DNA of 64,000 bases from Selaginella moellendorffii (taxonomy: Eukaryota > Streptophyta > Lycopodiopsida > Selaginellales > Selaginellaceae). The DNA is taken from positions 47,511 through 111,510 of the forward strand of contig NW_003314268.1 in assembly GCF_000143415.4 (NCBI RefSeq), in the 5' to 3' direction. Each line of letters starts with the position of its first letter. Position 1 is the first letter of the stretch. A program made the position numbers and the translations under genes. Under the pieces are notes generated by a model, which was given only the letters and a program-made list of their open reading frames with translations, did not search any database and had not been told where the DNA came from. Shown piece after piece: positions 1-9,900 of this stretch.

Positions 1-35
1 TCAGGAATGTGGCAAGAATTGGGGGATTCCTGACA
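1..35 (-). repeat. Start of the 3' LTR of the chromovirus
   Basis: These 35 bases match the outer end of the 5' LTR at about 5147-5181. Both begin with TG when read on the minus strand. The rest of this LTR lies beyond the left window edge, so the left target-site duplication cannot be checked. Confidence 0.75.
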
Positions 36-46
36 GCACCCCGTCC

Positions 47-1528
47 TCAAGAACGAGTGGAACGAGGATGTGAACGAGAACGAAGAGGAGGATGAGATGA
101 GCGGCGAGGGATGGGAGATGGAGAAAAAGAATGAGGACTGGGATGAGAAGGATAGCGGCGGTGGAAGTCCTGAACAAGGTCAGGAGAATGAATCAGGTTG
201 TCCGCAGGTTCCCAAGTGCGTTCCTCAGGTCCGTAACCCTTCCAGTCGACCAGATAATAGAGTTTAGACCGTGAAATCTTGGAATCAAGGATGTCCTGAA
301 CCTCGTACTCAGACCCATCCTCGAGCTGCACTGGTGGAGGCGGAGGAATGACCCGATTTGGAATAGGACTGGGAATATAAGGCTCAAGGAGAGAGGAGTG
401 AAAAACGGGGTGAATTTGATATGAGGAGGGAAGTGCAAGGCGATAAGTGACGGGATTAATGATGGCAGTGATAGGAAAAGGACCGAGGCGTTTGAAATTG
501 AGTTTTGGACAGGGCCTAGTGGTGGAGATATTGCGCCTGAGGAGCCAGAATTTATCCCCGATATTGTAAGGGGGACAATCCTGATGATGGACATTGGCAA
601 ATGTTTTGTGAGATTCCTGAGCACGATGGAGGTGGAAGGAGATGGAGTTGTGGATTTCCTGGAGGTTGGAGATAAATGCCTTAGAGCGGGGATTTGAACG
701 AGAGGATTCAGATGGAGAAGGAAGTGAGAGATTGAATCGGGGATTTCGGCCAGAGTTCGCAAAGAAGGGGGAAACTCGAAGAGAGGAGTGAACAGAGTTG
801 TTATAGGAGAACTCAGCAAGGGGAAGGATATCGAACTAGTTATCCTGATGATAGTTGATGAAGCATCTCAAGAATTGTTTCAGTGTCTGAATCGTTCGCT
901 CGGACTGTCCATCAGTTTGAGGATGATATGCCGAAAAGAGGTTGGCCTTCACTCCAAGCAACTGCAAAAACCGTTGCCAGAAATGAGAGATGAATTGAGG
1001 CCCCCGATCCGAAACCACATCTGTAGGAATCCCATGAAGTCGGAAAATTTCCCTGAATACCAGTTTTGCCATGTCCTTGCCCGAAAATTCCTTGGTACAC
1101 GGCAAGAAGTGCGCCATCTTTGTGAAGCAATCCACCACGACTAAAATACTGTTGAAGCCTCCAGAACTCGGAAGATCACTCAAGAAATCCATGGAGATGG
1201 ATTCCCAAGGACCTGAAGGGACCGGGAGGGAACGAAGCAAACCTGAAGGAAGGTGGCGAGGTATCTTATTTCGAGCACAAGTGTCACAGGAGGTAACAAA
1301 AGCTTTGATGTAGTCATCCATGTGATGCCACCAAAAGTCCCGTGCAACTAGCTCATAGGTTTTCGCAATGCCGAAGTGACCAGCAGTCGGGCTATCGTGG
1401 CACGCCATCAGGACCAACCTTCGAGCATCACCTTCAGGAACGTAAAGCTGCTCCCCATGGTACAATAAGCCATCTAAGAACTCGAACTCGTCAAATCGCC
1501 GGCAGTCGGGAGTCACTGGGTGTCCAGC
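47..1528 (-). pseudogene. Chromovirus integrase with C-terminal chromodomain (broken)
   Basis: The integrase has an H-H-C-C zinc domain (HDSPTAGH, later CDTC) and the catalytic core with DFLSD, SDRG and an E in GQSERT, so the D,D,E triad is kept. The reading frame then meets an in-frame TAG (834-836 region) where family members have Trp, and resumes in the same frame to a chromodomain (about 200-331) with YLVDWKGYG and RTWEPADNL. The chromodomain would direct insertion to marked chromatin in intact relatives. A TAG at 1529-1531 also separates integrase from the upstream RNase H. Confidence 0.85.
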
Positions 1529-3853
1529 CTAAAGATGGGTGAAAATATCGCTGGTGAGGTCATCGAATTGGAGATCATTTCTGATTGCATCCATCAAGGA
1601 GGAGTCCTGAGGGGCCAGGGAAATTGCCATAACTTGAAGCCGATCAGGACCGAGGATAACTTGATCCTGTTGATCGAAGGTAGGATTACCAAGCCTAAGA
1701 CTGAGATAGGAGCGCCTTGAAAGAGCATTAGGAAGGCCTTGAAGCTTTCCAGGTCTGTACTTGATAACAAAGTCAAACCGACTCAAGAATTGTGCCCACC
1801 TTGCTTGACGACGGCTCAAAACTCGGGAAGTGGCAAAGTACTCGAGATTTTTGTGATCCGTCCAGACTATTGTTTGATGGTCCGCCCCCTCCAAGAAACG
1901 GCGCCACTCTCCAAAGGAATCCACGATGGCAAGGAGCTCCTTGTCGTGGATTTCGTAATTGATTTCTGCAGGCTGGAATTTCCGAGAATGGAAAGCGACT
2001 GGATGAAGTTCGTGATCCGCTCCGAGTTGAGACAGCACAGCACCAATGGCAAAGTCGGAGGCGTCAGCCTCGATGAAGAAAGGTTGTGAGGAATCAGCAT
2101 GGATCAAGACAGGAGCAAAACTGAAGGCCGCCTTGAGTGTGTCGAAGGCCTGCTGGGCAGCAGTAGACCAAGAGAAGGGAACATCCTTGCGAGTGAGATG
2201 CGTGAGAGGAAGGACAATGTCAGAGTAGTGATCAATGAATTTGCGGTAGAAGTTGGCGAAGCCAAGGAAAACTTGAACGTCCGACATTGATTGTGGAGGC
2301 TCCCATTCGAGAATAGTCTTGACTTTGGCAGGATCCATCGTGATACCCTCAGGAGTGACAATGTACTCAACGAACTCCATAGACTGCTGATCAAACGAGC
2401 ATTTCTCAAGCTTCGCATATAGGCCGTGTTCTCGCCGCTTCGCTAGCACTTTGCGTACATGTTCGTCGTGCTCCTCCTGAGTTTTTGAGTAGATGAGGAT
2501 GTCATTGAGGTAGACGATCACCATCTGATCAAGAAACTCCCGAAAGACATCATTCGCCATGTGTTGGAAAACTGCTGGAGCATTTATCAAGCCAAATTGC
2601 ATGACAGTGTACTCGAAGTGGCCATAGCAGGTTTGGAACGCAGTCTTCCATTCATCACCAGGCCGGATCCGGATCAGGTTGTATGCTCCACGGAGGTCAA
2701 TCTTGGTGAAGAAGCGGGCACCGCCGAGGCGTTCCAACAGGTCCGAGATCAGGGGCAGCGGATAACGGTTCCGAATAGTCACCTTGTTCAAACCTCGGTA
2801 GTCGATGACTAGCCGCAAACTCCCATCCTTCTTCTTGACAAAGAAGACAGGCGCTCCAGCCGGGGACTGCGAATGCTGAATGTAGCCTGAGGCAAGGTTC
2901 TCATCCACGTACTCTTTGAGGGCCTTAAGCTCGGACGGGGATAACCCGTAGATAGGCCCCCACGGAGGTGACGCTCCTTCCTGTAAATCAATGGGACAAT
3001 CATAAGGCCGATGAACAGGCAGTACATTAGCTTTTTTTTTGTCAAACACATCCCCAAAATCATGATACTTCTCAGGAAGACTGACAGGAGAAACATGCAA
3101 AGCAAAAAGGAAAAGAGGTTCTTCATGAAGGAGTTCTTTCATAGTGATTGTGGAGATAGGAGGAGGCATACGACTAAATGGAATGATAAGACGAGGATAC
3201 GGTCCAATGTAAGATGGAAGAGAGGAAAAAGAAGAGAGTGAAAACTTTGTAGAGTCAGGAACAGAGCTCCGATTCCTGATTCGGACTCGATGAACAACAG
3301 GGGAAGCCGTGGGAGAGATGAGCTGTAATTCCTTCCAACAGATATGAGGCTGATGTAGTTGGAACCAAGGAAGACCGAGCACCACAGAGGAGGACTTGCT
3401 GTTGATGATGTTGAAGGTGATATCGGTGACGGTGGACCCGATGTGTACTCGAATGGGCAACGTTTCCCTAAGTCCAGAAGATGGAGACACAAAATGCCCA
3501 CTGATGCCTTCAACCCTCAAATCCCGTATGGTAGGAGAAAGAGGAACGTGATGTCGGGCAGCAAAGTCCGTGTCCATGAAGCAGGAAGTTGCACCCGAGT
3601 CCAGTAGCGCCAGAGCCTTGAGTCCTGATTGTTCGGTGAAAGAAAGGAGATATGGAACGCGGAAGTTGCGGGAATTGGTGGTGGCTTTGATGAAAGGTGG
3701 TGAGGAGCTTGATAAAGAAGAAAAGTGATTTTTATTCGGGGAGTCCAAACAGACAGCTCCTACTCTGTTTGGACAGGGTCGTTTCCCGACTGCAATAGAG
3801 GTGGACTTTGAGGCAGAGTGAACTCGAGCAGTCGGGGAGGCTTCTTGGGACAT
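1529..3853 (-). pseudogene. Chromovirus protease, reverse transcriptase and RNase H
   Basis: This is a 774-codon open frame. The retropepsin motif LLDSGATS lies near residue 80. Reverse transcriptase follows with VFFVKKKDGS, the FTKIDLRGAY block and the catalytic box, which reads YLND instead of the usual YxDD. RNase H follows with EADASDFAIGA and DHKNL, but the last conserved Asp is Asn in PNALSRR. Both changes fit G-to-A transitions on the coding strand. The loss of a catalytic Asp suggests an inactive polymerase. The frame ends in a TAG before integrase. Confidence 0.88.
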
Positions 3854-4757
3854 ACAGCTGCTTTGTGATTAGGATCAGCACAATAGAGGCAAAGATTATG
3901 AGATATTCGACGTTGCTTCTCAGCAGGACTCAACTTCCCTCTAATGAGTCAGGGAGTACTAGAAATATCCATCGGAACCGGAGCAGTAGGTTCAGGAGTA
4001 TGCCTCGAAGACTCAAGCTGGGATTCCTGAGTCTGGGACGGAAAAACAGCGGCACGGCAACTTTCCTGACGACGTTCAAAGAGACGATTGTCACATCAAA
4101 CAGCTTTGTTGATGGCGTCCGACAGGTCCTTGGGATCCTCCATGGTGAGCAACAAATCCTTGACACCGTTGTTGAGGCCGAAACGAAATTGGTCAATCAG
4201 GGCCCGCTCATCCCACTGAGTGTCCAAAGCAAGGAGTTGGAACTCTGCAGCGTAGATCGAGGCAGGACGAGACCCTTGAGAGAGACGTCTCATCTTTGTG
4301 GTAGCAGCCCAAACCCGATCCGTCTCGCCAAAACATGCTTCGAGCTTCTCTTTGAACAATTGAAGATCCATCAGCTCCGGAACCACGACCCCTTTCATGC
4401 TCTTCTCCAGAAGAGGAGAAAACCATGATAAGGCTGCACCTTCGAGCAACGTCCGATTTGAGACTCGGGAGTGGGGTACCGTTGATGTTGAAGTGCGAAG
4501 ATCAACTCCATTTGGTTCAGGAATCCGCGAAGCTCCGAACGCTTGCCTGAAAATTTCGTCGGGAAACTCACCTTCGGTTCAGGAACTTTGCTGGATCCTT
4601 GAGCCAAAAGTGAAGCAAGCTCCTGCTGCATGCGAAGAAGGGTCGCCTTCAACTCGGTATTCTCAGACTGGATTTTTGCAAGGACTTCAGCAAAGAAATC
4701 AGGATGACTTGGAGACTCCATCGGCAAGAAGAAAGAAAAAAGGGGGAAAAAAGGCAA
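3854..4757 (-). pseudogene. Chromovirus gag, frameshifted
   Basis: The N-terminal part (4395-4757) has a coiled-coil-like stretch and the motif KFSGKRSELRGFLNQ typical of gypsy capsid. The capsid continues in another frame at 4096-4449 (GAALSWFSPLLE, then FRFGLNNGVKDLL). A stop follows, and a CX2CX4HX4C zinc knuckle (CLYCADPNHKAAVC) is found near 3870. The frame change lies at about 4395-4450. Confidence 0.8.
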
Positions 4758-4919
4758 AGGTAATCAAACAATCAAAACGAGCTAAATCAAAAAATGAAAA
4801 AACACAATCTGAATCAAACTGTCAAGACCCCCGACAAGATCAAGACTGGAAAATGCAAAAAGACAAAGAGAAAAAGCTAGTGGAAACAAAGAAGAGGCCT
4901 TAGACTGGTGTTGATTCAG

Positions 4920-5181
4920 ATTGTGGAGAAATGGAACAAGGCTAACCTATATATACTATAGGTTGATGAAGCTCCACCACTCTTGGATCGAGGACGGCCT
5001 AAATATAGCTGAGGTCGAGGAGGCGCCACATCATCATCAGGAATATGGCTCGAGACTCAGAAATCGGGAAGTGTCTCGAGAGTCAGGAATAGGGAAGTGT
5101 CTCGAGAGTCAAGAATGTGGTCTGCAGGTCAGGAATCTGGCGAGAGTCAGGAATGTGGCAAGAATTGGGGGATTCCTGACA
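4920..5181 (-). repeat. 5' LTR of the chromovirus
   Basis: The LTR starts with TG at 5181 (minus strand). A TATA-like stretch lies at about 4945-4965, followed on the minus strand by the leader and gag. The U3 part carries several imperfect tandem copies of a motif that combines CTCGAG with ATTCCTGA (about 5045-5160), which could be repeated transcription-factor sites. The inner boundary near 4900-4925 is an estimate because I could not identify a convincing primer-binding site. Confidence 0.6.
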
Positions 5182-5590
5182 AGCACCTCTGCAATTGCTA
5201 TTGGATACTTCTTCCTCAATCGAGTGGTGTTCCAGCATTCTTGTCCAGAGCGGATTCTTTCAGATAATGGTCCAGTATTTATGGTTGAGGCATTTCATGT
5301 TTTGACATTTCGGTTGGGGATACGCCACACTTTCACGAGTGCTTATCATCCACAATCAGACGGTCTGGTGGAATGGCTCGTTAGGACATTCAAAGGGATA
5401 ATTGCGAAGTATGTGAACTTTCAGCATTCGGATTGGGATGGTTATTTGCCGTCTCTTCGATATGTATATGTCATAGGGGTGTAGAGTTCTGTTTGTGCTT
5501 CACCATATAAACGCCTATATGGTCATTATCCAATATTACCAACAGAGCTGGGTTTACCTTTGTGATTGCCACGAGCTGCCGATGACCTAG
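5182..5590 (+). pseudogene. Integrase fragment of an older gypsy element, target of the chromovirus
   Basis: The translation keeps SDNG, TSAYHPQSDGLVE and FQHSDWDGYLP, and is closely similar to the integrase at about 24240-24650, so both belong to one gypsy family. The catalytic Glu region is present but the frame ends in a stop after the DWDGYLP block. The first base follows directly on the chromovirus LTR, so the chromovirus inserted into this older integrase. The upstream half would lie left of the window. Confidence 0.85.
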
Positions 5591-5674
5591 TATGCATAGG
5601 CATACTGGATCATGACATATGTAGTGCTATGCATATAGCTATGCATCATAAAACATCGAGCTTTCCATCTATAT

Positions 5675-5960
5675 TAGTTTTCAACTAAGACACACTTAAT
5701 TGCATTAATTTTATTTGCATCAATCTTGCCATCTTGAGCTGTAAACTCTAATCTTTTAATCATATAATACATTGCTTCATAAATTAATCTTATTGTTGCA
5801 CCCTCACGATCAGCAAAATGTAACACCTTCAAAATAAAAGCTATCATAACCAATAAAGTAAAAACATTCTTCCAAAATTAATCATTAAGAATTGTTGTGA
5901 GAACATCTTTGGCATCTTTTGTGTTATACCACTTCGATGATTCAAATTCTACACTCACTA
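5675..5960 (-). pseudogene. hAT-type transposase remnant, copy 1
   Basis: On the minus strand the translation contains WYNTKDAKDVL, then after one stop FWKNVF, LHFADREGATIRLIYEAM and KRLEF. The order FWK...VD/AD...IYEAM is characteristic of the DUF659/hAT transposase mid-region in plants. Only about 90 codons are left and no terminal repeats were found. It lies inside the PWP2 sequence, so it probably marks an old insertion. Confidence 0.6.
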
Positions 5961-6034
5961 TGAATCATTGAAGGCACAGCAAAATATCTTCATACTAAAG
6001 CTGGCTGACCATAAAAAAAATGTAAGCGAATTAA

Positions 6035-6765
6035 GTCCCAACCATGTTCATTATGTGGTAGTCACATGACAAGGGCCTTCCATTTTGGTGGAACAAGTCA
6101 AGCTCCCACTTGCCTTTATCGGGACATAGAACAGGTAGCTTCCTCTCCTCCTTTCAAACAAGGCGATCAGATTCTTCCAAGTCCTCCCCCTCGAGAGTTG
6201 ATTGGTAAATGTGTGAAACTGAGGAGTCACTAGTGATCCAAGCAAAATACCTTGCAATGCTATGTCTTCCCTGACAGCCACCACCATTGGGCATGGGAGC
6301 TGGAAGCTCTTGAGCCAGGTGGAACACCCAGTGACACAGCGTGCCATCCTTGGAGAAACTATAAGCAAAGATCCCGCCCTCTGTGCTCTCGGTGAAGAAG
6401 ACGCCATTAATAATGTTGTGGTGTGCAGAGAGCACAACTGCATTGCTTTGGAGCGTAAAAATCCTCACCGCGAAGTCCTTGCAGCTGCAGATGACCCAAT
6501 TGCCGTCGGGGCTCCAATCGAGGCAAGCGATCGTGTCGTGGCTGCTGGAGAAAGTGTGGAGTACCATGAACTCCTTGAGGCACCCGACCGTCCTCCATAC
6601 CTGGATGGCAACTGCAAAGAGGAATCCATCGGGGCTAAATCTGGAGCTTAGACACATCATTGCCATTCTCCACAGGCAGCGTCCAGCTCTGTGACAGAGA
6701 TAGAGATGTGATTGCCGACTGGTGACACCAGCGCAGCGCTCCCACCCACAGCGACATTGGAATTA
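6035..6765 (-). pseudogene. PWP2: PWP2 N-terminal fragment, copy 1
   Basis: PWP2 (UTP1) is a WD40 scaffold of the UTP-B part of the small-subunit processome in the nucleolus. The minus strand shows ALVSPVGNHIS, then in a second frame FSPDGFLFAVA, QVWRTVG, HDTIACLDWSPDGNW, KDFAVRIF and the piece KWELDLFHQNG with CDYH. These are ordered blocks of the PWP2 first propeller. Frame changes may be intron borders or decay. The sequence stops at the hAT remnant and has no C-terminal part here, so it is a non-functional duplicate. Confidence 0.75.
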
Positions 6766-6970
6766 AGTATTATTAAATCTACTATTAATTGCCAAACTTT
6801 GTGGGCTGCTGGATCTGGTCAATTGATGCTGTTAACCTAGTAAATATCACATGCTTCTGAAATATTTTTGTGAGGTTGCCTGAGGTGTGAGTGACACTTG
6901 TCTATCTTTCTTGGCCGCGGGATATATTTCTCCAGGGACGCGCAATGCAAGCTTCGCCCCAAACCTGGAA

Positions 6971-9900
6971 CGAGGAACGAGGCTACTTATTGATGGACGT
7001 ACATGCTTGTTACAGGTGAGAGTTTCTTCCCCTGGTTTCTTTCTTTGTTTTTGCTGAAGCTGTGTTTGTTTGTGCAGAACGATCATGATCCGTCGCGACT
7101 GATAGCGGAGACCCCGTGCAAGCTAATGCGCTTTCTAGTGGCGGACGGTAGCCATGTTGACACCGACACACCCTACGCCGAGGTGGAAGTTATGAAAATG
7201 TGCATGCCTCTTCTTTCACCGGCTTCCGGCACAATCCACTTCAAGCATTTGGAAGCACAAGCAATGGTGGTACGTGCTACCGTCGGTTTAGTGTTTGTTA
7301 TCTTGCTTTGTGTGGTTCTGTCCGTGCAGGCCGGCGATTTGATTGCGGTGCTCGACTTGGATGATCCTTCTGCTGTGAGAAAAGCAGTTCCATTTTCGGA
7401 AGGATTTCCGGCACTTGGAACTCCAATACCGGTCCCTGGAAAGGTTCATCATCGCTGTGCCTTGATCATTAATGCCTCGAACATGATACTCGCCGGTTAC
7501 GAACACAACGTGGACGAGGTAAGCTGATCAGTACTTAGTCCATTTGGCTTAAGCTTTACGAGACTTTTTTGTGTGGGTTGTAGGTTGTGCAGACTCTTCT
7601 CAGTTGCTTGGACGATCCTCAGCTGCCCGTTCTTCAGTGGCAAGAATGCATTGCAGTACTCGCAAGCCGAATCCCGACCAACTTGAAAGCTCGGGTACAG
7701 TGTGGGTTTTTCATTTGAACGAGCACGCAGCTTACTGTGTTCTACACAGCTGGATCTGAAGCTGAAAGAGTACGAAGCCTCGTCTGGTAGCGAGCGAGGA
7801 GCTGCAGACTTTCCTGCCAAGGGAGTGCGGGAAGTTTTAGAGGTGAGTTCTTACGTTGTTTTTTTACGAAAGCCACCCTTCTTTGTAGGAATTCCTTGCC
7901 TCTGCAACCGATCAAGACAGGGCGACACAAGAAAGGCTTGTGGAGCCCTTGTTAACGCTAGCCAAGTCATACGAGGGGGGGCGCCGGGGTCACGCCTGCA
8001 GCATCGTAAAAGCACTCTTTGAGGAGTATTTGCTCGTCGAGGAGCATTTCAGCCAAGGCACCGGTACACAGGTGTGTATCGAGCTTCGCTCTTTTTTGAA
8101 TCACGAGCTCCAAATTCTTTGCTTTGCAGGCGGACGTCATCGAAAGCCTTCGACACGTCCACAAGAAAGACCTCTGGAAGGTTGTCGATATTGTGCTCTC
8201 TCACCAGGTAATGTTTTTCCTCCTAAGAACTAAGAACGCTAAGTAACTGGAGAACACAGGGTATCAAGACTAAGAACGCCTTAATGTTACGCCTTATCGA
8301 AGCTCTCGTGTATCCTAACCCCTCCGCATACAGAGACCAACTTGTGCGTTTGGCGGCCTTGAGTGACTCAAACTACACGGAGGTACGTAAACTCCTCCTT
8401 GGTTGTGTGTAGTAACGTGGTGGTAATGCAGCTGGCGGTAAAGTCGAGCCTTCTTCTGGAACAATCTAAGTTGAGCGGAATTCGAGCAGATATTGCGCGA
8501 AGTCTATCAGAGCTGGGAATGTTTACGGAGGACGAAAACGGCTCAAAGCGATCTGGCAAGAGTGCTATCGACGAGTGAATGGAATACTGGGTTGACGCAC
8601 CGGTTGCTGTGGAAGATGCTCTTGTGGCGTTGTTTGATCACGGTGACCATGGCGATCACACGTTGCAAAGGCGCGTTATCGAGACTTACATCCGAAGGCT
8701 GTATCAGGTACTTATCGTTCCTTGTTCTGTGTGTGTGTTCTTGACAAACTTGTCCGGCCTCGCAGCCATATCTAGTGAAAGGTTCAGTCCGGATGCAATG
8801 GCAGCGCTCGGCAATGCTAGCCTCGTGGCAATTCTACGAGGAAGGGCCTCTCCGGGTGGCAACAGCGGCAGAAGAAAGTGAACCAGTCAAATGGCGCGGG
8901 GCCATGGCGGTCCTCTCGTCCTTGAACACACTCTCGTCTACTGTTCGGACTGCGCTTGAAGAGTGGTTTGGTGTCACGCAGGAGACCAAGGACTCTAACC
9001 ATACCCGCCTTGGCAACGTGCTCCATATTGCTCTCGTCGGGAGGAAGAACCAGCTGAGTGCTCATCAAGACAGGTACATGAAGGAGCTTTTGTGCCTGTG
9101 GTGTGACACACTTAACACTTTGCAGTGGTGATGAGGGCCAGACGCAAGAAAGAGTCGAGAAGCTCGCCAAGGGACTCAAGGGTGAGACCTTGCGAGGATT
9201 GCTGCAAGCTGCCGGAGTTGGAGTTGTGAGCTGCATCATCCAAAGAGACGAAGGCAGGGGTCCAATCCGCCACTGCTTTCACTGGTCTCAGGAGACGAAA
9301 TCATATGCAGAAGACCCGCTCTACCGTCACGTCGAGGCACCTCTCTCTGGTTTCCTTGAGCTGGTATGTATAGAATCAATCCTCCCTCGTCACCCCGGAG
9401 CAACACTTTCCTTCGTTATTGCAGGACAACTTGAAGGAGCTTGGAACGATGAAGTACTCACTGTCACGGGACAGGCAATGGCATCTTTACTCTGTCCAGG
9501 AGAAGAAGGGAAAGTCGACGGTGAAGCGCACGTTTCTACGGACTTTCGTGAGGCAAACAAAGACGCTGGACGAGGATGGCACTTTTGAGAGCGTGATCAA
9601 GGCGCTCCAAGGCGCTCTGGAAGAGCTGGAAGTCGCAGAAGGAAGAGCCGAGCACGTCCATATGTACCTTTGCGTGCTGAGGCCGCAGGGAGTGAGAAGC
9701 CTCGCCTCGTCAATCGTGGTGTGGCTCGAGGCGCTGGTACACAAGATCTACGCTGCTCTTGGAACACGCATGTACCGCCTAGCCGTGCTTGCATGGGAGC
9801 TCCGGATGTCTTTGGGTGGCGAAGGCATCTGGAGAGTGGTGGTGTCCAACGCTACTGGTTACACTTGCAAGGTTGAGGTAAAAGTCTTTCTTTGCTCCTC

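Larger units (their letters stand above)
1..5181 (-). mobile_element. Ty3/gypsy chromovirus, decayed, 3' LTR cut by window edge
   Basis: Reading on the minus strand the order is LTR, gag with zinc knuckle, protease, reverse transcriptase, RNase H, integrase and a C-terminal chromodomain. This order defines a chromovirus. The same 35-bp LTR start (TG...) is found at 5181 and at 35, so the element is nearly complete and only the rest of the 3' LTR lies outside the window. A G-rich tract just before the 3' LTR (plus 36-47) fits a polypurine tract. The chromodomain and pol residues look like the Tcn1/sushi-type chromoviruses rather than the usual seed-plant clades; that placement is my inference from motif resemblance. 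Gag has a frameshift and pol has in-frame stops, so the copy cannot be autonomous. Confidence 0.9.
5530..6905. repeat. Segmental duplication, copy 1 (about 1.38 kb)
   Basis: This stretch is almost identical to 13429-14804; in my reading by eye only one substitution stands out (T versus C near 5618/13517). It contains the end of a gypsy relic, a hAT transposase remnant and the N-terminal part of a PWP2 gene. On the right it abuts the truncated acetyl-CoA carboxylase. Confidence 0.92.

Noticed and set aside
7003..7527. 174-codon frame as a small secreted biotinyl protein
   Set aside because: It reads through two introns of ACC; its hydrophobic start and middle are intron translations.
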